DNA of 52,500 nt from contig CAJNDS010002455.1 of NCBI GenBank assembly GCA_905221605.1, positions 353,967-406,466 on the forward strand. The letters are read 5' to 3'. Made by a program: the position numbers and the translations under genes. Shown piece by piece: positions 8,965-17,601 of this stretch (positions are counted from its first letter, which is position 1; every line of letters begins with the position of its first letter). Under the pieces are notes generated by a model that did no database searches, was not told the DNA's origin, and was given only the letters and a program-made list of their open reading frames with translations. The DNA comes from Symbiodinium natans. Taxonomy: Eukaryota; Sar; Dinophyceae; Suessiales; Symbiodiniaceae.

Positions 8965-9708
8965 ATGTCGTGGCGCGGCACGAAGTCGCGGCCCTTGGGC
9001 CATCGTGGTAGCATTCAGAAGCATGGAGGAGGCTGGCGGGCGCACTTTTCGAATGTTGTCCTGTGCGATGATGTCCAGAATATCATCGGCCCGCTGCGCG
9101 AGTCCAAGAAGAAAGCGATGGCAGACTTGAACTTCATTCGTGACTCTACCACAGTGGGTGAGGCTGCTGCGCGAGCTGCCGCGCTGAAGGTTCCAGCTGG
9201 CGTGGTGAGTTCGAGCGAGACACTGTGTCTTTGCGGGCTGAACGTGCAGTATCCGTGGAGTCGGCTCCTCATGGCAGGTCGCAAGACGATGGAAGTCAGG
9301 AAGTACGCTCTGGGGAAGTACCGCTGCTTCTCTGCGGGCGAGCAGCTGTTCCTCATCGAGACTCTGGGCAGCGGCTCCACGCAGGGTGCCATGGTGGACA
9401 TCGCGATGGCCCCCGCTCCGTTGAAGGCGCAAGTGCTCGGCGTCATCGTTTTTGCGGGCAGCATCGAGTTTGAAAATTACGACCACTTCGATGCTCATCG
9501 ATCGGATACCCTGATTGAGCAGGGTAGCTTCTATGATTGGGGGACGTCAGAGCCCCAGACGCTGTTCGGTTGGTACGTGCAGCACGTTCGTGCCTTCAAG
9601 CGGCCTGTGCCAATGGGGCACATACGGAAGTCCCTGCTCGGCTGGACCAAGCCGGTAAAGCTGTTGGTGGACTTCAAGAGCAGAAGCCCCCGGCCACCAG
9701 TCTCTTGA
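8965..9708 (+). CDS. AP2-like + ASCH-domain protein
   Basis: A complete uninterrupted 247-residue frame with biased codon use, unlike the satellites around it. Residues ~14-60 (SIQKHGGGWRAH ... IGPLRESKKKAMADL) resemble the short AP2-like segments common in dinoflagellate and apicomplexan proteins, usually DNA-binding. Residues ~87-236 match an ASCH-type fold: PWSRLLMAGRKTMEVRKY is the usual ligand-cleft strand-helix, followed by a beta-rich core and GWYVQHVRAFKRPVP near the end. ASCH domains are PUA-related and bind RNA or modified nucleosides; the exact substrate cannot be told. The start is the first ATG. TTGCAG ~17 bases upstream could mark a spliced leader or exon boundary. The intronless form between two satellite cassettes and ~65-bp direct repeats suggests a retroposed or cassette-carried gene. 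I am confident it is protein-coding and fairly confident of the ASCH assignment. Confidence 0.82.
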   Translation: MSWRGTKSRPLGHRGSIQKHGGGWRAHFSNVVLCDDVQNIIGPLRESKKKAMADLNFIRDSTTVGEAAARAAALKVPAGVVSSSETLCLCGLNVQYPWSRLLMAGRKTMEVRKYALGKYRCFSAGEQLFLIETLGSGSTQGAMVDIAMAPAPLKAQVLGVIVFAGSIEFENYDHFDAHRSDTLIEQGSFYDWGTSEPQTLFGWYVQHVRAFKRPVPMGHIRKSLLGWTKPVKLLVDFKSRSPRPPVS

Positions 9709-10052
9709 GGAAACGCCCTAGAAAGTGAAGTGCTAGGGACATTTACTGTGATGAATGTCTTTCTTATGAGACGAGTGCTGCAGTTTCTGTCTCTGCATCC
9801 AGTTTCCTTTTTTGACAGCTGAACACAAGTCTTCGCCGCCTGCCAGAGGACGGACGCCGTCTTGCGAAAGTTCGACGGCGCGGCGGCCTCTGTTTTGTAT
9901 GGACAGTGCCGCGCGCGCACGCAGAACTGAATGCACTCTTTGACATTTGGCTGTGTTGACCACCTCATGATGCGTTGCTCTACATGCATGCGTGCTAGCT
10001 TTGGCCGAGAGGCACTGTTGAATGAAACCTTGGTGCCAGCTTGGACGGTGCG
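9709..10052. other. 3' flank of ASCH gene
   Basis: Unique sequence following the stop codon. It includes the right direct repeat and leads into the second cassette. No AATAAA-like signal stands out, in line with dinoflagellate 3' ends generally lacking one. Confidence 0.4.
9917..9976 (+). repeat. Direct repeat flanking ASCH gene, right copy
   Basis: Contains GCAGAACTGAATGCAC and ACCACCTCATGATGCGT, corresponding to 8868-8933. The pair suggests that the gene was duplicated or inserted as a unit of about 1.05 kb. Confidence 0.75.
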
Positions 10053-10113
10053 CTTTTTTTCCCGAAAGCATCGCGAAGGGCTCTTCCGTGCGGAGCCCCC
10101 TGACACAACAACA

Positions 10114-10320
10114 TAGACTGAAGTGCATAGAGTGAAGTGCATAGAGTGAAGTGCATAGAGTGAAGTGCATAGAGTGAAGTGCATAGAGTGAAGTGCATAG
10201 AGTGAAGTGCATAGAGTGAAGTGCATAGAGCGAAGTGCATAGAGTGAAGTGCATAGAGCGAAGTGCATAGAGTGAAGCGCATAGAGCAAGAGTGAATTGC
10301 ATAGAGTGAATTGCATAGAG
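10114..10320. repeat. 14-bp satellite, copy 2
   Basis: About fifteen units of AGTGAAGTGCATAG, more uniform than in copy 1, followed by the same AT-rich spacer with TTCGTACCCAGTCCTAGATT. Confidence 0.92.
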
Positions 10321-10454
10321 TTTAGTAATCAGTGAATACAAATTTCTAGATTTACGTAGAATTTACTAGACCTTCGTACCCAGTCCTAGATTTCTAAATT
10401 AAAATTACTCTTTCTAAGGCGGCGGGCTGGGTTGACATCGCCAATCGGGATTGC

Positions 10455-10868
10455 AACCCTCTGCGGGTTTCGGCGTGGTCGCGGTGCTAAAACCGTCGTT
10501 TTTTTACGTTTCTTGATTTGCGCGGACAACCCTCTGCGGGTTTCGGCGTGGTCGCGGTGCCAAAACCGTCGTTTTTTTACGTTTCTTTGTGTCCGCGGAC
10601 AACCCTCTGCGGGTTTCCGCGTGGTCGCGGTGCTAAAACCGTCGTTTTTGGAACTTTTTTCCGTGGCCGCAGACAACCCTCTGCGGGTTTCGGCGTTGGC
10701 GCGGTGCCAAAACCGTGGAGTTTTTGCGTTTTTTGACATACAAACGTAACCCCTCTGCGGGTTTCGGCGTTGGCGCGGTGCCAAAACCGTCGTGTTTTTG
10801 TGTTTCCTGACATACAAACGTAACCCCTCTGTGGGTTTTCGCATGGTCGCGGTGCTAAAACCGTAGTG
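10455..10868. repeat. ~73-bp satellite, copy 2
   Basis: Six units with starts at about 10455, 10528, 10601, 10675, 10749 and 10823, i.e. 73-74-bp spacing. Confidence 0.9.
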
Positions 10869-11395
10869 TTCCGTGGCTGGAAAGTTGACTTTTGTAGTAC
10901 AAACGCAGTACGCCGCGGACACCCGGAGCTTCCGTGGCTGGAAAGTCGACTTTTGTAGTACAATGTAGTACGCCGGGGACGCCCGGAGCTTCCGTGGCCG
11001 GAAAGTCGACTTTGTAGTACAGACGTAGTACGCCGCGGACACCCGGAGCTTCCGTGGCTGGAAAGTCTACTTTTGTAGTACAGACGTAGTACGCCGCGGA
11101 CACCCGGAGCTTCCGTGGCTGGAAAGTCGACTTTTGTAGTACAGACGTAGTACGCCGCGGACACGCGGAGCTTCCGTGGCTAGAAAGTCGACTTTTGTAG
11201 CACAGACGCAGTACGCCGCGAGCTTCCGTGGCTGGAAAGTCGACTTTTGTAGTACAGACGTAGTACGCCGCGGACACCCGGAGCTTCCGTGGCTGGAAAG
11301 TCGACTTTTGTAGTACAGACGTAGTACGCCGGGGACACCCGGTGCTTCCGTGGCTGGAAAGTCGGCTTTTTGTAGTACAGACGTAGTACCGCCCT
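10869..11395. repeat. 61-bp satellite, copy 2
   Basis: About nine units of the CTTCCGTGGCTGGAAAGTCG family. One unit (about 11210-11225) carries an internal deletion. Confidence 0.92.
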
Positions 11396-12035
11396 GGGCG
11401 TCTGAAAACACCGCAAATAGCACGGTAACGGACATCTGGGCGCATGAAAACACCGCAAATAGCATGGTAACGGACATCGGGGCGCTTGAAAACACCGCAA
11501 ATAGCACGGTAACGGACATCTGGGCGCATGAAAACACCGCAAATAGCATGGTAACGGACATCTGGGCGCTTGAAAACACCGCAAATAGCATGGTAACGGA
11601 CATCTGGGCGCATGAAAACACCGCAAATAGCATGGTAGCGGACATCTGGGCGCGTGAAAACACCGCAAATAGCATGGTAACGGACATCTGGGCGCTTGAA
11701 AACACCGCAAATAGCATGGTAACGGACATCTGGGCGCTCGACATCTGGGCGCTTGAGAACAGCGCAAAGAGCATGGTAACGCTTGGAAACACCGCAATTA
11801 GCACGGTAACGGACATCTGGGTGCTTGAAAACACCGCAAATAGCATGGTAACGGACATCTGGGCGCTTGAAAACACCGCAAATAGCATGGTAACGGACAT
11901 CTGGGCGCCTGAAAAACACCGCAAATAGCATGGTAACGGACATCTGGGCGCTTGAAAAACACCGCAAATAGCACGGTAACCGACATCTGGGAGCTTGAAA
12001 ACACCGCAAATAGCATGGTAACGGACTTCCGCGCG
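11396..12035. repeat. 42-bp satellite, E subfamily, copy 2
   Basis: About fifteen units. Two irregular units at about 11740-11800 show deletion or duplication of partial units. Confidence 0.92.
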
Positions 12036-12069
12036 CGTGAAGACACGGGGATGTTTTTGTCTTTTGCTG

Positions 12070-12325
12070 GTTGTTCCAAAGCCATCGCAAATACCATGGT
12101 CACCGAATTCGCTGGTTCCAAAACCATCGATGGCAAATACCATGGTCCTCGAATTCGCTGTTTCCAAAACCATCGCAAACACCATGGTCCCCGTATTCGC
12201 TGGTTCCAAAACCATCGCAAATACCATGGTCCCCGAATTCGCTGGTTCCAAACACCATCGCGAAAACCATGGTCCCCGAATTCGCTCTTCCAAAAGCATC
12301 GCAAATACCATGGTCCCCGAATTCA
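12070..12325. repeat. 42-bp satellite, G subfamily
   Basis: Units of CATCGCAAATACCATGGTCC then CCGAATTCGCTGGTTCC. Present only in the second cassette, and again at 12620-12715. Confidence 0.9.
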
Positions 12326-12620
12326 CGGACATGTGGGACTCGAATTCCGGGACGTCAAAGCCATCGCAAATATCCTGGGACTCGAATTCCTCGAAACCCT
12401 TGCAAATATCGTGGGACTCGAATTCCCGGGCCTCGAAAACCTCGCAAATATCGTGGGACTCGAATTCCGGGATGTCGAAACCATCGCAAATATCGTGGGA
12501 CTCGAATTCCTCGAAACCCTTGCAAATATCGTGGGACTCGAATTCCGGGGCCTCGAAAACCTCGCAAATATCGTGGGACTCGAATTCCGGGGCTTCGAAA
12601 ACCTCGTAAATATCGTGGTT
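12326..12620. repeat. 42-bp satellite, F subfamily, copy 2
   Basis: Units of CTCGCAAATATCGTGGGACT lying between two blocks of G units. Three ~42-bp units appear as a higher-order repeat (about 12380-12480 resembles 12490-12590). Confidence 0.9.
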
Positions 12621-12716
12621 CCAAAACCATCGCAAGTACCATGGTCACCGAGTTCGCTGGTTCCAAAACCATCGCAAATAGCATGGTCCCCCGAATTCGC
12701 TGGTTCCAAAACATGC
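12621..12716. repeat. 42-bp satellite, G subfamily, terminal block
   Basis: Two further G units after the F block, followed directly by a 61-bp-satellite fragment (12717-12780). Confidence 0.85.
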
Positions 12717-12780
12717 CTGGAAAGTCGACTTTTGTAGCACAAACGCAGTACACCGTGGAAGCATCGGAGCTCGGCGTTGT

Positions 12781-13010
12781 AATCAATGCCGATGAAGTGT
12801 AAAGAGTTGGCCACAAGTGCATGGCATTCAACTCCACACACTTGAATGCCATGCAGTTCAAGTGCATACACGTCCAGTAGACAGGTGCAGTGCACAAGTG
12901 ACTATGCAACCATGTAAGTGCATACATTTGTCCAAGTGCATACACTTCGGCTGCAAAGAGTCAACTGCATGGAGTCAACGCACGGCAAATCGATGCTTTC
13001 GGGCCATCCC
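12781..13010. repeat. Degenerate GTGCATACA repeats
   Basis: Irregularly spaced AAGTGCATACA and CAAGTGCATGGCA words resemble diverged members of the 14-bp satellite. No gene visible. Confidence 0.55.
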
Positions 13011-13095
13011 TCTTCTAGTTTTTTTTTTTTTTTTGGGGGGGGTTGGCGTTTTGAGTTTGGGGCATGCCTGGGTTGACTGCTGGGATATCTTATAT

Positions 13096-13562
13096 GTTTT
13101 TGTGGTGCTTTACTGTAACTTCAGATCCTTAGCCTTTTTGGGTTTTTTTTGGGTTTCTTGATGTGGCAGCTAAAAGCTTAATTGTAAACGCTTGCGCGCG
13201 CCGCCTCGGCAGCCGGGCCGGCCCCAGGGCAGGAAAGGAGGAAAGAGGGTTTCGCAAAGAGGAAGGGCAGAGGGGGCAAAGGGGGGGTGGGGGGGGGGGT
13301 GGGGGTCGGGTTTTGAGGCACTCCCCCTGTAGGAGCCACCGACAGGCGGGACCCTCCACGGCATCGGTTTGCAGCTCCTCCAAGCGATTGGGGGGGGTCC
13401 CACAGGGTGGGGGGGGGGGGGGTCGCGTCAAAAAATTTTGCATGGGGGGAAGGGTTGGGTTAGGGGGAAGGAGGCCCGATCCGGGTCTGCTTGTTCCAGA
13501 CGCTTCTCGGCAGGAAGCCGAGGCGAATTTATATGACTGCCCTTCTTGAGTGCAGCCAAGAT
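13096..13562. mobile_element. MITE-like family J element, interrupted
   Basis: Positions 13096-13188 match 24240-24330 and 25143-25235 (shared GATCCTTAGCCTTTTTGGG and GGCAGCTAAA). The 3' part (CCCTTCTTGAGTGCAGCCAAG) appears only at 13538-13562. So a GC-rich segment of about 330 bp interrupts this copy. Confidence 0.6.
13200..13524. mobile_element. Insertion within family J element
   Basis: GC- and G-run-rich segment beginning CGCCTCGGC and ending GCCGAGGCG, a 9-bp inverted repeat. It lies in a sequence that is continuous in two other copies, so it is best read as a later insertion. Target-site duplication not clear. Confidence 0.5.
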
Positions 13563-14048
13563 ATGTTCCTTATTTGGGTATATTTTCCCTGTTCGGGTTT
13601 TAGAGGGGACCCTACGTATCAGTATCTTCCAAGGGTGTTTCAAGGCCAACCTAGATGCCTTTAGTTCGGGGCTTGCGGGCTTCGGGTATTTCACGTACTG
13701 TTTGTTTTTTGATCATCATATGCACATTTTGTTTATCCGTATGTATCATTAATGCTGTTGCTGTCTCTCTTTGTTTTCGGGGGAGGGGGGTGGTATTTGG
13801 CTTCGTTCTTTGTACTTTCTTTGCATTTTTTTGGGTTTGGGTTTGGGGCACGCTGCGTGTTGCTTCTTTGCGTGTACTGGATAGTGCTTTTTGTTGTTGT
13901 TGGGGGGGGGGGGGGGGGCTTAACCCTAAACCCTAAACTATAAACTGCGGTTCTGGGGTTGAGGGGGCTGTATGTTGGTAATGTCATGGGATCCTATGCT
14001 ACCCCCTCCCTCCCAGCCGCAAGAAGGCGGATCGAAGGTTTTTTTCAA
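13563..14048. other. Unassigned intron-like sequence
   Basis: T/G-rich non-repetitive sequence with a G run at about 13903-13918 and a few CCCTAAA words. A TTTAGGG block follows at about 14049-14085. No coding island meets the standard used here. Confidence 0.4.
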
Positions 14049-14262
14049 GGGTTTAGGGTTTAGGGTTTAGGGTTTAGGGTTTAGTTACTTGGTGGAACCT
14101 TCAAGCGATTTAAGCCCATCAGCGCAACCAAAAACCCTCAAGCCCAAGCCCAAACCCGAAAACAAAACCCTTAAAGCCTTCAAGCCTTAAAGCCCCCAAA
14201 GCCCTCAAAACCCTCAAAACCCTCAAAAACCTCAAAACCCTCAAAACCTTCAAAACCGCCAG

Positions 14263-14307
14263 GCCAGGCAGAAGGAAGCCTCGGCAGCTGAGAGGCTGGC
14301 GCTCCAG
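14263..14307 (+). CDS. Exon-like island, coiled-coil composition
   Basis: After CCGCCAG the frame reads ARQKEASAAERLALQ and ends at CAG|GCGTGA, so a GC donor would be needed (TGA follows in frame). Dinoflagellates do use GC donors. Short, so tentative. Confidence 0.35.
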
Positions 14308-14567
14308 GCGTGACTGACTGGGGAGTGCTTGGAAGCCCTAAACCCGAACCCTTTTATGGTTTGGGTGCAGGGTTTAGGGAAACCTAAACCCGAAATCCTA
14401 AACCCCACGTAGGGTTGAGGGTTCAGGGTTTAGGGCCGAAGTCTGGGGCTTTTGTTTTTGTCCAAGTGCGTCCGCTGAGGTTTCAGGTACCAATGTCTGT
14501 CTTCCCAGCCTTATCACAAGGGATATGCAGCAGGTTGTATGTTATTGGTGAGCGTATACTGGGTTCC

Positions 14568-14568
<1 letters not shown>

Positions 14569-14605
<37 letters not shown>

Positions 14606-14645
14606 TACATTTTTTTATATGTGTATATATATATATGTACATGTA
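14569..14645. repeat. (TA)n microsatellite
   Basis: An uninterrupted TA run of about 28 bases, followed by TGTATATATATATATGTACA-type sequence. Confidence 0.92.
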
Positions 14646-14962
14646 TTTATTTCTTGATGTATGGTTGAGTGTCTGGATTGGGTGTCCTGTTGGGGAGAGT
14701 ATAAGCCCAAATGCCAAGTCATAAATATAGGGGCGATGACAAGGTGCGTCATGGGGTTTTGCAGGGATGCCCGCCGCCTGGAGCCGTGAAACCCAAACCC
14801 TCCAGTCCCAAAGCAGCCTGCGCCCTAGCCCCAGTCCTTACACCCTATGCAACTTAGCCTGCAAAGCCCTAAACCCTAAACCCTAAACCCTAAACCCTAA
14901 ACCCTAAACCCTTAAACAAGATAGCCAAAGCCCCAAGGCCTCTCCATCCTTCAAAGTGCCAG

Positions 14963-15030
14963 GCGGCAGTCCGAGCAGAGGCAGTTGGATTAGTCGGGTG
15001 GCCCGTGGACGAAGCGCCGGAGACGGAGGA
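14963..15030 (+). CDS. Exon-like island
   Basis: After AAAGTGCCAG the frame reads AAVRAEAVGLVGWPVDEAPE, then TE, and ends at GA|GTTTAGGG, so the first telomere-type unit would supply the donor. No family recognised. Confidence 0.4.
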
Positions 15031-15130
15031 GTTTAGGGTTGATAGGGTTTAGGGGTTTAGGGTTGAGGGTTCAGGGCTTAGGGTTTAGGGTTTAGGGTTT
15101 AGGGTTTATAGGGTTTATAGGGTTTATAGG
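15031..15130 (+). repeat. TTTAGGG block with TTTATAGGG variants
   Basis: G-rich repeat that changes to TTTATAGGG at its right end. 15131-15560 is T/G-rich intron-like sequence without a recognisable feature; 15561-15660 is CCCTAAA-like. Confidence 0.85.
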
Positions 15131-15734
15131 ATTTAACTTGTTCGTGCTTGAGCTTGCCTAATCCCTACATCCTCAAAAACATGTTCGTCTTGTTTTTAAC
15201 TTGTTCTCACACCTTTTGTTGAATAGACATTGGGATTTTAATTTGGGGGGCCTTTTGGTCTAGAGGGGCGCTCAGGGCGTTGAGAGTGGGTTGAGGGTTT
15301 GCTTGTGGGCTTTATGTTGTTTGCGCTCAGTGGGGGTTTACTTAGGGTTTCGGGAGATGCTTTGGAAGCTTCTGGGTGTCTAGGTTTAGATATTTTTGTA
15401 TGGGTTAAAAAGAGGTGTGGGTTGAAAAGAGGTTGTATCTGTTAAAGACTGCTTCGGGGTCTTTTGCAGGGGGTTGAGGGGGGTCTAGACAGGGCTTGTG
15501 CAGCTTAGGGAATTTTCGTGGGCTTCTTTTGCGACAGCTTGGTGGGTGTTGGGGCCTTCTCCCTAAACCCTAAACCTGAAAACCCTAAACCTTAAACCCT
15601 AAACCCTAAACCCTATACCCTAAACCCCAACTTCTGGGCACCCTAAACCCTAACGCAGCCCTATGCTTGCATAGTACTGTTTCTTCCTCTGTGGTTTCTG
15701 GGTTGACATGTTGCACTGGCCCCCAGGAGCATAT

Positions 15735-15852
15735 ACACTTGGTTGCCCAGTGGTGCCCTTTCCCCTTTTTTTGGGTTCAAGGTTCCCTTATAAAGTAGCC
15801 AACCCAAAAAAGGGTGCCCTTATCAAAATATGGCTACTGAGCTACTAAGTAC
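15735..15852. mobile_element. MITE-like family B element, copy 1
   Basis: Left end ACTTGGTTGCCCAGTGGT, right end GGCTACTGAGCTACTAAGT. Central conserved words are TTCCCTTATAAAGTAGCCA and GGGTGCCCTTAT. Other copies lie at 20943-21062 and 47258-47372, with a reduced copy at 19008. Confidence 0.75.
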
Positions 15853-15997
15853 GTGTATCCTGGATTTTCTGGTAAGCCTACATAGGTAAAGAAGACCCCA
15901 AACCCTGAGCCCCAGTTTCTAGGCCTGGGCCCTGATGCGTGGTTGCCCTTGGCTTCAGAGATTTTCTGAAAACTACAACAAGTGCAACGGCACCCAT

Positions 15998-16050
15998 CTT
16001 AGGGTTTAGGGTTTAGGGTTTAGGGTTTAGGGTTTAGGGTTTAGGGTTTA
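15998..16050 (+). repeat. TTTAGGG array
   Basis: Seven G-rich heptamers. A second block of about ten lies at 16227-16300 and ends at the TTTTCAG preceding the next island. Confidence 0.93.
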
Positions 16051-16305
16051 GGGGACCTAGATCGCACTTTGCCTCGCACTCTTAACCTCTACAGGCAAGG
16101 TATATCCCGAGAAATAGCTGCTGAGGGATCGGCAAACTTGCTTTGTTGCTGTAAGCCTAAACCGTCGGTTGCATGAAGTTCGATGCTTACGAAGGAATGC
16201 ATGAAGGCCTGAAGTCTTAGGTCAAGGGTTTAGGGTTTAGGGTTTAGGGTTTAGGGTTTAGGGTTTAGGGTTTAGGGTTTAGGGTTTAGGGTTTAGGGTT
16301 TTCAG

Positions 16306-16428
16306 CCTCCAGAGAAGGGCTCTGCCATGATGTGCTCATGACACAGCGACTCATGGGAACTCGACACGGCGCATGGCCCTGTCCGCTTCACGCGGAGGCA
16401 GGACGATGGGAGCAACTTGCTGGGAGAG
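16306..16428 (+). CDS. Exon-like island (41 codons)
   Basis: One of the longest islands: open from GGTTTTCAG to GAGAG|GTGGCT, phase 1 at both ends, containing LMTQRLMGTRHGAWP and HAEAGRWEQLAGR. Directly preceded by TTTAGGG units, so the telomere array would be the 3' part of an intron. Function unknown. Confidence 0.4.
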
Positions 16429-16585
16429 GTGGCTTAGGAGTACCCAACCCTATAAACCCCAAACCCCAGACCCCAAACCCTGAACCCCAAACCCCCCAAA
16501 GCCTAAACCCTAAACCCCCAAGCCCCAAACCCCAAACCCCCAAGCCCCAAATCCTCAACCCTAAACCCTAAATCCTTTCCGCCAG

Positions 16586-16634
16586 GTCGGCTGGCAGTCG
16601 ACGCTTCACTACATCCAGCGCCGGCCGGGCCATA
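16586..16634 (+). CDS. Exon-like island
   Basis: After CCGCCAG the sequence is open as VGWQSTLHYIQRRPGHR in one frame, and as a frame ending in TAG in the register that continues from 16428. Too short to choose. Confidence 0.25.
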
Positions 16635-16745
16635 GGAATATGACCTTCAGCAAGCCCCTCAAAGACCTTAAACCCTAAACCCTAAACCCTAAACCCTAAA
16701 CCCTGTGAGAAACCCGATACCCTAAACTGCAAGCCCTCCTAGACC

Positions 16746-16915
16746 CGAAGCCTTCAAGGGAGACAAAGAGGGACCCCTAGAAGGGACCCTTAATCGTATT
16801 CTCTTATGTAACCCCTATATTATACCTTCGATAATTATATAGTCCATTTATACCTAAGTAGCCTCTACATTATCCCTAAGGTCCCTTGTAAGGGTCCCTC
16901 CTCTAGTCCCTGCAA
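16746..16915. mobile_element. MITE-like family E element
   Basis: Imperfect terminal inverted repeats of about 30 bp: GAAGCCTTCAAGGGAGAC and AAGAGGGACCC at the left, GGGTCCCTCC and CCCTGCAAGCCTTC at the right. The interior is AT-rich (CTATATTATACC, ATAATTATATAG). One copy in the window. Confidence 0.65.
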
Positions 16916-17030
16916 GCCTTCGCAAAGCTGCACCTGAACCCTACACCCGAAACCCTAAACCCCAAACCCCAAACCCCAAACCCGAAACCCTTAACCCTAA
17001 ACCCCAAACCCCAAACCCTAAACTCAAGGC

Positions 17031-17396
17031 CTAGGCCGCCCCCCTACAGTTGTGGCGGCTAGGCGGCGCCTAAGCCCCTCGACCTCGATGGCGCCACCCG
17101 AGACCCCAGCCCAGGGGGGTCCCGGACCCCTCGCCGGACCAGGGGCCTTCTGGGATCGTTCTGAAACCCGACCCGAAGAACCCCCTTACAACCCCCTGAC
17201 GCAACGTCCCAAAAGGGAAGAAGTTTAGGCCTAAACCCTAAAAGGAGTAGGTTTGGGTGGCTTTGCCGCCTCGGACGGCGTGGGGAAGTGTTAGATGGCC
17301 TTCCACAATCGGGCCAAAGCTGCTCTTCGCGCCCCACGAAGCTTTCGAGCTTGTTCCAAGCCTTACCCTCACAGCATCTACGCCCCATCACAGCAA
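17031..17396. other. GC-rich unassigned segment
   Basis: Non-repetitive GC-rich sequence. A 110-codon frame on the minus strand is possible but has no family features and would be the only minus-strand gene, so I leave it uncalled. Confidence 0.3.
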
Positions 17397-17510
17397 ACCC
17401 TAAACCCTAAACCCTAAACCCTAAACCCTAAACCCTAAACCCTAAACCCTAAACCCTAAACCCTAAACCCTAAACCCTAAACCCTAAACCCTAAACCCTA
17501 AACCCTAAAC
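17397..17510 (-). repeat. CCCTAAA telomere-type array
   Basis: About sixteen perfect heptamers ending ten bases before the first carrier exon (acceptor CCCTGCCAG). Confidence 0.95.
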
Positions 17511-17520
17511 TCCCTGCCAG

Positions 17521-17601
17521 GGTCTCGAGGCAGCTCACCTCGCCCTACTCCGTGGCCATGGCCTCTGGCGCGCTGGCCGGGATGCCGGGGCACCCGGCAG
17601 G
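17521..17601 (+). CDS. Carrier exon, helix 1
   Basis: After CCCTGCCAG, one frame gives QLTSPYSVAMASGALAGM. Joining through a GC donor at about 17575 gives helix-1 spacing like the family (AGM then TTELTLYPLD); a GT donor at 17602 would add six residues. A second open frame exists, so this is the least certain carrier exon. Confidence 0.4.

Larger units (their letters stand above)
10053..12780. repeat. Complex satellite cassette, copy 2
   Basis: Same start motif and order as 6264-8560, with longer arrays. It adds a third 42-bp subfamily (G) around the F units and ends in a fragment of the 61-bp satellite. No coding content supported. Confidence 0.9.

Noticed and set aside
9015-9498. Minus-strand frames over the ASCH gene
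   Set aside because: Shadows of the + strand coding sequence, without domains.
6254-10341. Frames with MHFTLCTSLYAL repeats on the minus strand
   Set aside because: Translation of the 14-bp satellite; three units give 14 codons in any frame.
6264-12780. CRISPR-like direct repeats
   Set aside because: Repeats are contiguous satellites without unique spacers, in a eukaryotic context.
6681-12895. Very long open frames on both strands (up to about 550 codons)
   Set aside because: They run through 14-, 61-, 73- and 42-bp satellites; the same peptide recurs in shifted frames and on both strands, and no start context or domain is present.
17059-17391. Minus-strand 110-codon frame
   Set aside because: No recognisable domain, GC-rich so stops are rare, and it would oppose every other gene in the window.
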